From the NCBI GenBank assembly GCA_964521285.1, contig CAZFQS010000010.1, positions 1 through 64,000 on the forward strand: a DNA stretch of 64,000 nt, read 5' to 3'. The translations under genes and the position numbers were made by a program. The notes under the pieces are model-generated. The model made no database searches. It was not told the origin of the DNA and saw only the letters and a list, made by a program, of their open reading frames with translations. The DNA comes from G020354785 sp964521285. GTDB taxonomy: Bacteria; Bacteroidota; Bacteroidia; Bacteroidales; UBA10428. Shown piece after piece: positions 28,822 through 36,340 of the stretch (positions within the stretch are counted from its first letter, which is position 1; every line of letters starts with the position of its first letter).

Positions 28822-30294
28822 TTACTGAAGATTCAGATTATTTAACATAAATTGTTCGGCTATAATTTCTTTATCATTAAAATGATATCTTTTACCTTTG
28901 ATTTCCTGGTATGTCTCATGTCCCTTACCCGCCACCAGAATTATATCACCACTGTTAGCAATCATACAGGCTGTTTTAATAGCTTCTTTTCTATCGACAA
29001 TAATTGAAACATTTTTTTTATGGCTGTTTTCAACTCCCCTGTACATATCGTTAATAATTGCATCCGGACTTTCATTCCTTGGATTATCTGATGTAAGTAT
29101 AGTTTTATCGCTGTTTTCAACTGCTATTTTCGCCATTTTGGGACGCTTTGTCCTGTCCCTGTCTCCTCCAGCTCCTATTACTGTTATTAGTTGTTCATTC
29201 CCTGTTCTAATCTGGTTGATGGTTTTTACCACGTTTAATACTGCATCAGGTGTATGAGCATAGTCTACTATTGCTATTACTCCGTTATTTGATTTTAAGT
29301 ATTCAAATCTTCCCTCAATAACATTCAGCGTGCTCAATATTTTTAAAATTTCATCCTTTGGCTGGTTTAATAATCTGGCACAGGCATAGACTGATAATAG
29401 ATTATATGCATTAAATTCTCCGATAAATTTTGACCAGAGCTCAACCTGATCTATATTCAGGAGCATACCATCGAAGTGACTCTCTATTATTCTGGCTTTA
29501 AAATCTGCTATTGACTTAATTGCATAGAATTTTTTAATAGCACGGGAATTTTGTATCATAACTTTAGCATTCCTGTCATCTAAATTAATCAGAGCAAATG
29601 ATTCAGGAGTAAGCCTGTCGAAGAATGACTTTTTAGCCTGCAGGTATTCTTTAAAAGTTTTATGATAATCAAGATGGTCATGGGTAATGTTAGTGAATAT
29701 TCCCCCGCTAAAATTCAGGCCCGCTATTCTTTCCTGCACAATTGCATGAGAGCTTACTTCCATAAAGGCATACTTGCAGTCAGCGTCAACCATTTCTTTT
29801 AGCATCCCGTTTATCTGCAAAGCATCAGGGGTTGTATGAGTGGCTTCAATTGCTTTATTTATTATATAATTTCTGACAGTTGATAATAACCCTGATTTAT
29901 ATCCCAGTTTTTGGAAGAGCTTATATAGTAAGGTAGCAGCAGTAGTTTTTCCGTTTGTTCCTGTAATACCTATAAGCTTTAATTTTTCAGAAGGATTGTT
30001 ATAGAAGTTGGAAGATAAGAATCCAAGAGCTCTTGCAGGATTGTTAACCTTAATATATGTAATGTTATCATCCAGTTTTTCAGGCAGAGTTTCACAGACA
30101 ATCACTGTGGCACCTTTTTCAATTGCTGTTGCTATAAATTTATGCCCGTCAGCTACGGTCCCTTTTATTGCTATAAATAGCTGGCCCGGTTGAATCTGCC
30201 TGGAATCAAAAGATAAATCACTTATTGTGATATCTTTTGGCCCAATCCACTTCTGAACTTCAATATTCTTTAATATGGCGGTTAATTTTTTCAA
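28822..30294 (-). CDS. murE: UDP-MurNAc-L-Ala-D-Glu--meso-diaminopimelate ligase
   Basis: 490 residues. The ATP loop ITGTNGKTTAATLLYKL lies near 110, with THTTPDALQI, NITHDHLDYHKTFKEY and DYAHTPDAV downstream. The TSDNPRNESP motif near residue 400 carries the D-N-P-R signature that selects meso-diaminopimelate instead of lysine, so the peptidoglycan is predicted to be of the DAP type. It overlaps neither neighbour: 12 bases to mraY and 7 to the transpeptidase gene. Confidence 0.96.
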   Translation of the reverse strand: MKKLTAILKNIEVQKWIGPKDITISDLSFDSRQIQPGQLFIAIKGTVADGHKFIATAIEKGATVIVCETLPEKLDDNITYIKVNNPARALGFLSSNFYNNPSEKLKLIGITGTNGKTTAATLLYKLFQKLGYKSGLLSTVRNYIINKAIEATHTTPDALQINGMLKEMVDADCKYAFMEVSSHAIVQERIAGLNFSGGIFTNITHDHLDYHKTFKEYLQAKKSFFDRLTPESFALINLDDRNAKVMIQNSRAIKKFYAIKSIADFKARIIESHFDGMLLNIDQVELWSKFIGEFNAYNLLSVYACARLLNQPKDEILKILSTLNVIEGRFEYLKSNNGVIAIVDYAHTPDAVLNVVKTINQIRTGNEQLITVIGAGGDRDRTKRPKMAKIAVENSDKTILTSDNPRNESPDAIINDMYRGVENSHKKNVSIIVDRKEAIKTACMIANSGDIILVAGKGHETYQEIKGKRYHFNDKEIIAEQFMLNNLNLQ

Positions 30295-30301
30295 ATTTTA
30301 A

Positions 30302-32425
30302 TTATATAAAACTCATTTCAAGTATTATTTCCTGTCCTTTTCGTATTAATGTTCCTGGTGGAATGGACTGGCTTTTAACACTGCCTCTTCCGTGCAGGAC
30401 AACCTTAAGTCCGGCATTTTCAAGTAAATAAACCGCATCTTTTGCTCCCATGTAGATAACATTTGGGACCAGGTTTTCAATAATCCTTCTGTTATTAAGC
30501 TCTATATGATCTTCTTTCTTTGCAGTTGTTACCCATTCATTATCAACATTTTCATCCCTGACCTCAATATTTAAATCCGTGAATACTTTTTTCAGTTCCT
30601 GCTTATTCCCGTTTTTTGAATATGGCAGATCTGCAATGATGTTATTATTAGCTTCAACATGCTCTTTTTTAATATTTGAGGCATAAATTCTATTTGCTAT
30701 TTCAAGAAAAACCGGTCCGGCAACCTGGTGCCCGTAATAGACATTTTTTGACGGTGAGTTTACAACAACAATACATGAATATTCAGGATTATCAGCAGGG
30801 AAGTAACCTACGAATGAAGCCTGATAGCTTACAATAGAGTCTGATTTATAGCCGTATTTCTTGTTATAAATCTGGTTAGTGCCGGTCTTTCCGGCAATCT
30901 TAAAATATGGATTTTTAAGATTTCTGGCAGTCCCGTTTTCAACCACACCTTCAAGTAATTTTTTAGCCTTTTTAAGGGTTGATTTTGAACAAATAGAAGG
31001 ATTTAGTATTTCTGTTTCAAAGGTTTTAATAGTTTTTCCATGATACTGCAGCTCATTCACAAATTTGGGTTTAACCATTTTACCATTATTGGCAACAGCG
31101 TTATAGAATGTCAGTGTTTGCAAAGGTGTTAGCCTTACTTCATAGCCATGAGACATCATAGCCAGGGATATACCTGACCATAATCTGTCTCCCGGATATT
31201 TTATTAACGGTTGGCCCTCTCCTTTTATATCGATGCCCAGTTTTTCATTTAAGTTCATACTGTATAACCTGTCAACAAAATGATGAGGACGGTCCTTATA
31301 AGCTTCAGTGATTACTTTTGAAACCCCTACATTAGACGATAATTCAAACACTCTTTGGAGCGTCAGTTTCCCGTGGCCCCCCTGAGAGTAACTATCATCC
31401 TTAATAGTTTTATCATAATACTTAAATATCCCCTTTCCCGTGTCAATAGTATCCTCAAGGTTGACGTATCCATCTTCAAGTGCTGCAATAAGTACGGGAA
31501 GTTTAAATGTTGACCCTGGTTCGCAGCTTTCACCGATCGCATAATTGAAAAGTTCTCTGTAAACGGAATGTTTATCTTTGCCGAGATTTACAATTGCTTT
31601 TACTTTTCCGGTACTTACTTCCATTAAAACAACGGTACCGTGATGGGCATCATGCTTAATAAGTTGTTTTAGAAGTGCTTTCTCGGCAACATCCTGGTAA
31701 TCGATGTTTATTGTAGTTACTACATCCATACCATCTTTTGGCTCAATCTCGTTTTTATTGCTGACAGGTATCCATACATTGGTTGAAATTTTCTGTTTTA
31801 ACTTAATACCCTCAACGCCAGATAATTGCTGATCGTAGGCGCCTTCTATTCCTACAATATTACCCCTGTTGCTTTTGGTTGTGTAACCAATAAATCTGGC
31901 AGACAGTTCATGATGAGGTCTTACTCTTCTGTTCTCCTGCAAATAAATTAATCCTCCCTGGTACCTGCCTCTTCTGAATATCGGAAATGATTTTAGTTCT
32001 TTTAACTGGATGTAATTAACTTCTTTTTTTATAAGATGATATCTTTTTAATTTCTTCCTGGCAGAAACAAGTTCCTGTTTATATTTTTCCCGGGTCTTAT
32101 CTTTAAACAGGTTTGACAGACATAGGGCCAGGGAATCGACTTTACTATAAAAGACATTATCAGAAAGAAATCCCGTGTTAAAGTCCATTCTTACCTCATA
32201 TAACGGGATAGATGTGGCCAAAAGACGCTCGTCGTCGGAAAGGATATTACCTCTGTTTGCAGGAATGGTGAAGTATTTTAATGTTGAGTTTCTTGCTTTT
32301 TCTATCCATTTTGATTTTTCAACAGTCTGCAGGAATATTATTTTACCTAAAATCCAAAATCCGAAGAATAGTATTCCCAGGTATACTATACTGGCTCTCC
32401 ATAGTATGTCTTTTTTTAATGACAT
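30302..32425 (-). CDS. ftsI: Division-specific transpeptidase FtsI (PBP3) with PASTA domain
   Basis: 707 residues. One N-terminal helix (ASIVYLGILFFGFWILGKIIF at 11-31 in parts) is followed by the dimerisation domain starting IPANRGNILSDD and a class B transpeptidase. Catalytic motifs are the serine motif S-T-F-K in CEPGSTFKLP, S-S-N in LSSNVGVSK and K-T-G-T in AGKTGTNQIY. A PASTA domain (LVPNVIYMGAKDAVYLLENAGL in parts, then IPPGTLIRKGQEIILEM) closes the protein, as in other Bacteroidota homologues; PASTA domains bind peptidoglycan or partner proteins. It acts with FtsW at the septum. Confidence 0.95.
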   Translation of the reverse strand: MSLKKDILWRASIVYLGILFFGFWILGKIIFLQTVEKSKWIEKARNSTLKYFTIPANRGNILSDDERLLATSIPLYEVRMDFNTGFLSDNVFYSKVDSLALCLSNLFKDKTREKYKQELVSARKKLKRYHLIKKEVNYIQLKELKSFPIFRRGRYQGGLIYLQENRRVRPHHELSARFIGYTTKSNRGNIVGIEGAYDQQLSGVEGIKLKQKISTNVWIPVSNKNEIEPKDGMDVVTTINIDYQDVAEKALLKQLIKHDAHHGTVVLMEVSTGKVKAIVNLGKDKHSVYRELFNYAIGESCEPGSTFKLPVLIAALEDGYVNLEDTIDTGKGIFKYYDKTIKDDSYSQGGHGKLTLQRVFELSSNVGVSKVITEAYKDRPHHFVDRLYSMNLNEKLGIDIKGEGQPLIKYPGDRLWSGISLAMMSHGYEVRLTPLQTLTFYNAVANNGKMVKPKFVNELQYHGKTIKTFETEILNPSICSKSTLKKAKKLLEGVVENGTARNLKNPYFKIAGKTGTNQIYNKKYGYKSDSIVSYQASFVGYFPADNPEYSCIVVVNSPSKNVYYGHQVAGPVFLEIANRIYASNIKKEHVEANNNIIADLPYSKNGNKQELKKVFTDLNIEVRDENVDNEWVTTAKKEDHIELNNRRIIENLVPNVIYMGAKDAVYLLENAGLKVVLHGRGSVKSQSIPPGTLIRKGQEIILEMSFI

Positions 32426-32427
32426 TT

Positions 32428-32808
32428 CTACTTCTTTCCTTTTTTTGTTAACACTTTGGGAGGTGTTTCAGGTAATGACAGACCAATATTCTTCTTATTC
32501 ACCAGTTTGATAACTTCAGAAGGCCGGCTAATATTCATAAGCTCAGAAGCTGTGGTAATTTGTTCAGAACACAGGTCCTTTACTTCAATCTGAATCCTGT
32601 TAAGTTTTCTTGCCAGCCTCTCGGCATGAAATCTGTTACCAATATAGATTAGTGCTAATGCTACCAGAAAAAGAATATAGGGGAATTGTTTTACAACACC
32701 GGCCTGAGTTAAAATGCTCCCACTGAATAAACTTCTGATTGTGAATACCCGTATTTCATGCTGTTCCTGTTCCTGATCGATAAATTCTATGTTATTCTTA
32801 CTATCCAT
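32428..32808 (-). CDS. ftsL: FtsL-like division protein
   Basis: 126 residues with a short charged cytoplasmic segment, one helix (FPYILFLVALALIYIGNRF near 60-78) and a periplasmic coiled-coil-like region (AERLARKLNRIQIEVKDL). Sequence identity of FtsL is always low; the call rests on topology and on position between rsmH (3 bases) and ftsI (2 bases). The N-terminal cytoplasmic part is longer than in many FtsL proteins. Confidence 0.85.
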   Translation of the reverse strand: MDSKNNIEFIDQEQEQHEIRVFTIRSLFSGSILTQAGVVKQFPYILFLVALALIYIGNRFHAERLARKLNRIQIEVKDLCSEQITTASELMNISRPSEVIKLVNKKNIGLSLPETPPKVLTKKGKK

Positions 32809-32811
32809 ATA

Positions 32812-33708
32812 CTAGTTCCTTTCAGCAATTCTTAATTTCGCACTTTTAGCCCTGCTGTTTTTACTTATTTCTTCGGGGCCGGGGATTATGACTTTTTTGT
32901 TAATCGCCCTGAAGGGAGTAGTGTAATTACCATAAATATCCCTCTTAACATCTGAGTTGAAATTTCCCCATCTGATAAAGTTTTTTACTATTCTGTCTTC
33001 AAGTGAATGATAACTTATAACTGCAAGCCGGCCTCTTTGATTAATTAAGTCTGTTGCTTGTGCTAACAGCTCTTTAAGGTTTTCCATTTCACTGTTAACT
33101 TCAATTCTTATTGCCTGAAAAACCTTAGCCAGGTATTGGTTCATTCTGGTTTTTGGAATGCAACCGGAAATGGATTTAATGAATTGTCCGGTTTTTTCAA
33201 ATAATATTTTCTGTCTGCCTGTAATTATTGACTTGGCTAAAGAAGCAGCATTTCTCAATTCCCCAAAATCGCGAAAAATTCTAATAAGGCTATCAGCTGA
33301 GTATTTATTTAATAAATCCCTGGCCATAAATCCTGAATTTTGGTTCATTCTCATATCCAGTATTTTATTGTACTTGTAAGAAAATCCTCTATCAGGATCG
33401 TCAAAAAAGTGGGATGAAACTCCCAAATCTGCTATAATCCCATCAACCTTATTAATTTTAAAATACCTCAAATAATTCTTTAAAAACCTGAAATTCCCTT
33501 TAATGAAAATAAATCTGTTATCCTGTATTATATTTTTTGCTGCATCTTCATCCCAGTCTATCCCAAAAAGCCGTCCATCCTTTATATTTCCAAGTATTTC
33601 ACTCGAATGACCCCCTCCTCCATAAGTTACATCAACATAGATGCCTGACGGTTTAATATTCAATCCTTTTACACTTTCTTTTAATAAAACAGGATAGTGG
33701 TAATACAT
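32812..33708 (-). CDS. rsmH: 16S rRNA (cytosine-1402-N4)-methyltransferase
   Basis: 298 residues. The SAM motif VDVTYGGGGHSSEIL is at about 27-41, followed by GIDWDEDA, GIIADLGVSSHFFDDPDRGFSY (in parts, with the LGVSS and DRGFS family motifs) and ISYHSLEDRIVKNF near the C-terminus. It methylates C1402 in the decoding centre. Its ATG shares its first base with the mraZ stop (TAATG), so translation is likely coupled. Confidence 0.96.
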   Translation of the reverse strand: MYYHYPVLLKESVKGLNIKPSGIYVDVTYGGGGHSSEILGNIKDGRLFGIDWDEDAAKNIIQDNRFIFIKGNFRFLKNYLRYFKINKVDGIIADLGVSSHFFDDPDRGFSYKYNKILDMRMNQNSGFMARDLLNKYSADSLIRIFRDFGELRNAASLAKSIITGRQKILFEKTGQFIKSISGCIPKTRMNQYLAKVFQAIRIEVNSEMENLKELLAQATDLINQRGRLAVISYHSLEDRIVKNFIRWGNFNSDVKRDIYGNYTTPFRAINKKVIIPGPEEISKNSRAKSAKLRIAERN

Positions 33709-34175
33709 TATTCATCAGATTCATTATTTGCATTTCCCATTATTTTCTCAGCCAAAGCAGCAAATTTTGCATCCCCGCTTTCAATATTGTTATATGCTTC
33801 AACAGGCCAGATTTCAATTTTTATTGACTGGCCAGCCAGTACAAGTTCTTTATCAGCACCAATCATATTTAATAATCTTCTTGGTAACAATAACCTGTTA
33901 CTACCATCTAATTTCACTTCATAAGAGTCTTTAAAAAATCCTCTGACAAATTTGTTATGTTCCCTGTTATATACGTTTATTCTTTCTTTTATTATATTAT
34001 TCTGTCTTTCCCATTCGTCCATAGGGAATAAAATCAGGCAGTTTTCAAAAATGTCCTTCTTAATAACAAATTTATCCTGCATGCCTTCTGTCATCTGCCT
34101 TTTAAGGGCAGCGGGCAGTAATACCCGTCCTTTTGCATCAAGTTTACATATATAATCACCAATAAATGTTGCCAT
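33708..34175 (-). CDS. mraZ: Division/cell wall cluster regulator MraZ
   Basis: 155 residues with the two AbrB-like SpoVT folds of MraZ: FIGDYICKLDAKGRVLLPAAL at the N-terminus (in parts) and the second repeat FKDSYEVKLDGSNRLLLPRRLL near 90, each with the D-x-x-x-R-L/V-LLP core. The start is ATG 34175: the longer frame up to 34250 would add 25 non-homologous residues and run through the promoter and GTGG repeats. MraZ binds DNA upstream of its own operon; such repeats lie at 34215-34248. First gene of the dcw cluster. Confidence 0.94.
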   Translation of the reverse strand: MATFIGDYICKLDAKGRVLLPAALKRQMTEGMQDKFVIKKDIFENCLILFPMDEWERQNNIIKERINVYNREHNKFVRGFFKDSYEVKLDGSNRLLLPRRLLNMIGADKELVLAGQSIKIEIWPVEAYNNIESGDAKFAALAEKIMGNANNESDE

Positions 34176-34194
34176 ACCTGTTGTATATAGTGAA

Positions 34195-34202
34195 CAAAAA
34201 TA
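34195..34202 (-). promoter_or_regulatory. -7 box of the mraZ (dcw) promoter
   Basis: Read on the minus strand this is TATTTTTG, an exact TAnnTTTG match, 20 bases before the mraZ ATG. The expected -33 TTG about 19 bases further up is absent; that place is taken by the GTGG repeats, which suits a promoter controlled by a bound regulator. Predicted start near 34188, leaving a short leader. Confidence 0.5.
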
Positions 34203-34214
34203 TATAAAAATTTT

Positions 34215-34248
34215 CCACTTTCTACCACATTTCCACAATTTTTGACAC
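34215..34248 (-). promoter_or_regulatory. Probable MraZ boxes (GTGG direct repeats)
   Basis: Three GTGG repeats on the minus strand start at 34236, 34228 and 34218, with a weaker GTGT at 34248, spaced 12, 8 and 10 bases. They are embedded in AAATTGTGG / AAATGTGG / GAAAGTGG contexts. Characterised MraZ proteins bind direct repeats of about 10-base period (TGGGN in E. coli, AAAGTG in mycoplasmas), so these are likely the autoregulatory sites. Position, just upstream of the -7 box, fits. Confidence 0.6.
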
Positions 34249-34394
34249 AATTGTTAATAAAAAATTCAAAAAAGCATTCATTATTTGTTGTAATAAGATT
34301 TGTATGACAGTGAATTAAGCATATTTAAATTACTGAAAATCAATAAATAATGGCTGCCATATTGATTTGCCCCGTTAAAAAAGGTTATAAATAT

Positions 34395-34402
34395 TATATT
34401 TG
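34395..34402 (+). promoter_or_regulatory. -7 box of the glsA promoter
   Basis: TATATTTG followed by CA is an exact TAnnTTTG match 72 bases before the glsA start. The nearest upstream TTTG (34366-34369) is 25 bases away, slightly too far for a -33 element, so only one box is well supported. Confidence 0.45.
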
Positions 34403-34474
34403 CACTTAAACTATTGAAGTTTTTGTTGCTTTATAGATAAATAATATCCTTAACAATCTGTCAGTGTAAAAAGT

Positions 34475-35317
34475 ATGGCAAAAAAATCATTACTCGAGAA
34501 AGTTGATGTCAGGAAAGCATTTTACAACAGGAATCCAAGGGTAGCAAGATTAATCCCGGGCTTTGTCTATTGGTATATAAAGAAAATTGTACATCAAAAT
34601 GAAATGAATGAATTTTTAAAGGTACACGGCAAAAAAACGGGGATTGAATTTATTAGTGCCGTAATCGAGGACTTCAATGTAAAAATCATAGTTGAAGGTG
34701 AATATAATATTCCAAAGGAGGGAAGATTTCAATTTGTGGCTAATCATCCTTTAGGAGGATTTGATGGAATGATTCTTATGCATATTATAAGCAGGTATTT
34801 TAAAAAGATTAAATTTCTGGTGAATGATATTTTAATGAACATACTAAATATAGAAGAATTATTTGTCCCTGTTAATACTTTTGGAAGGCAATCTGTTGAA
34901 TATGCAAGAAGAATTGATAGCGAATATGCTTCAGATGCTCAAATACTTAATTTTCCGGCAGGGATTTGTTCGAGAAAAATAAAAGGCAGAATAATAGATT
35001 TGGAATGGAAGAAAAGTTTTATCAGCAAGTCAATACAACATAAAAGAGATATTGTCCCTGTATATTTTGGTGGCAGAAACTCTAATTTTTTTTATAATCT
35101 TTCAAATATTCGTAAAGCACTGGGTATAAAGACAAACATAGAATTATTCTTCCTGGCCGATGAAATGTACAGGCAAAAGAATAAGACTGTTTTCGTAAAA
35201 TTTGGTAAACCGTTATCATTTAAAACTTTCGGTAAGGATAAAAATCATCAGGAATGGGCAAAATGGGTAAAAGACAAGGTCTATGCTCTGGCAGGAGTAC
35301 ATGATGTCCCTCTATAG
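34475..35317 (+). CDS. glsA: Glycine lipid O-acyltransferase GlsA (PlsC family)
   Basis: 280 residues of a lysophosphatidate-acyltransferase-like enzyme. The catalytic H-x4-D motif is present in VANHPLGGFDGM near residues 88-99, and FPAGICSRK near 167 fits the second acyltransferase block. The N-terminal lead of about 50 residues and the sequence type match the O-acyltransferase that works with GlsB in Bacteroides to make glycine (serine-glycine) lipids: GlsB N-acylates, GlsA O-acylates. The glsB homologue follows immediately, which supports this over a general phospholipid role. Confidence 0.82.
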   Translation: MAKKSLLEKVDVRKAFYNRNPRVARLIPGFVYWYIKKIVHQNEMNEFLKVHGKKTGIEFISAVIEDFNVKIIVEGEYNIPKEGRFQFVANHPLGGFDGMILMHIISRYFKKIKFLVNDILMNILNIEELFVPVNTFGRQSVEYARRIDSEYASDAQILNFPAGICSRKIKGRIIDLEWKKSFISKSIQHKRDIVPVYFGGRNSNFFYNLSNIRKALGIKTNIELFFLADEMYRQKNKTVFVKFGKPLSFKTFGKDKNHQEWAKWVKDKVYALAGVHDVPL

Positions 35318-35356
35318 ATAATTATAATTAATAAAAGTTAACTGAAAATATTTTCC

Positions 35357-35364
35357 TAAATTTG
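35357..35364 (+). promoter_or_regulatory. Possible -7 box upstream of glsB
   Basis: TAAATTTG, an exact TAnnTTTG match, lies 32 bases before the glsB ATG in the 78-base gap after glsA. No good -33 TTG is seen. It could give glsB its own promoter in addition to read-through from glsA. Confidence 0.35.
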
Positions 35365-35395
35365 AAAAACCAAAATCAAGAATTATAAGTTTTTT

Positions 35396-36340
35396 ATGAA
35401 GCCCATTATTCCTCCTATTGACAGATTAACTATAGAAACTGAACTAAGTGATAATAAGTTTTTGCGAAATACTAACAAAGCCAACAACATAGTTTTTGTT
35501 GTTGATCATCGTGATTCCCCCAATGTCATGAGAGAAATTGGAAGGTTAAGAGAGCTTACATTCAGAGCAGCAGGCGGAGGCACTGGTAAAGAAGTAGATA
35601 TTGATTTATATGATGTAGCAAATGAGCCTTATAAGCAGCTGATTGTCTGGGATCCTGATAAAAAGGAAATTCTTGGAGGGTATAGGTTTTTTATATGCTC
35701 CAAAACACAGCCGGACGAAGATGGTAATTATAACATTGCAACATCCAGGTTATTCCGCTTCTCAAGAAAGTTTAAAAAAGACTATCTGCCATATTTAATT
35801 GAACTTGGCCGATCATTTGTTCAGCCTGCTTATCAATCAACAAACAGGCATAGTAAAGGGCTTTATGCACTGGACAATTTGTGGGACGGCCTGGGAGCTA
35901 TCTGGATAAATAATCCTGAAATAAAATTCTTCTTCGGTAAGGTCACAATGTATGCTAATTATCACAGAGAAGCAAGAGACTTGTTGTTATATTTATTCAA
36001 AAAGTACTTTAAAGATCCCGAAAACCTGGTGATTCCTTATGAACCTATGGAAATAGAAACAGATATAAATAAATTAAAGCGAATCTTAAAAGGAAAATCT
36101 TATCAGGAAGACTATAAAATATTATCACAGTTTGTCAGAGCCCACGGTGAAGTGATACCCCCGCTTATAAATGCATATATGAATTTATCACCAACAGTAA
36201 AGTGTTTTGGCACTGTTATGAATTATCATTTTGGTGATGTTGAAGAGACAGCTATGATGATAACCCTGAATGACCTGTATCCATCAAAAGCCGACCGGCA
36301 TATAAAGACTTACAAGCCTGAAGAGAGAAGAATTTCTTAA
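35396..36340 (+). CDS. glsB: Glycine lipid N-acyltransferase GlsB (GNAT family)
   Basis: 314 residues of the hemolysin-like GNAT group that includes GlsB and OlsB. Typical segments are VREIGRLRELTFRAAGGGTG-type text (seen as MREIGRLRELTFRAAGGGTG, 53-72), GGYRFFICS, LGRSFVQPAYQ (CoA-binding/active region near 141-151) and NYHREARDLLLYL. In Bacteroides the homologue transfers a 3-hydroxyacyl chain from acyl-carrier protein to glycine, giving commendamide-type N-acyl glycine, which GlsA then esterifies. Its stop codon region overlaps the convergent purF-like gene by 4 bases. Confidence 0.83.
   Translation: MKPIIPPIDRLTIETELSDNKFLRNTNKANNIVFVVDHRDSPNVMREIGRLRELTFRAAGGGTGKEVDIDLYDVANEPYKQLIVWDPDKKEILGGYRFFICSKTQPDEDGNYNIATSRLFRFSRKFKKDYLPYLIELGRSFVQPAYQSTNRHSKGLYALDNLWDGLGAIWINNPEIKFFFGKVTMYANYHREARDLLLYLFKKYFKDPENLVIPYEPMEIETDINKLKRILKGKSYQEDYKILSQFVRAHGEVIPPLINAYMNLSPTVKCFGTVMNYHFGDVEETAMMITLNDLYPSKADRHIKTYKPEERRIS

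Noticed and set aside
34176..34250. Longer MraZ reading frame starting at 34250
   Set aside because: The extra 25 residues are not like MraZ, and the stretch holds the GTGG repeats and the -7 promoter box, so the ATG at 34175 is the start.
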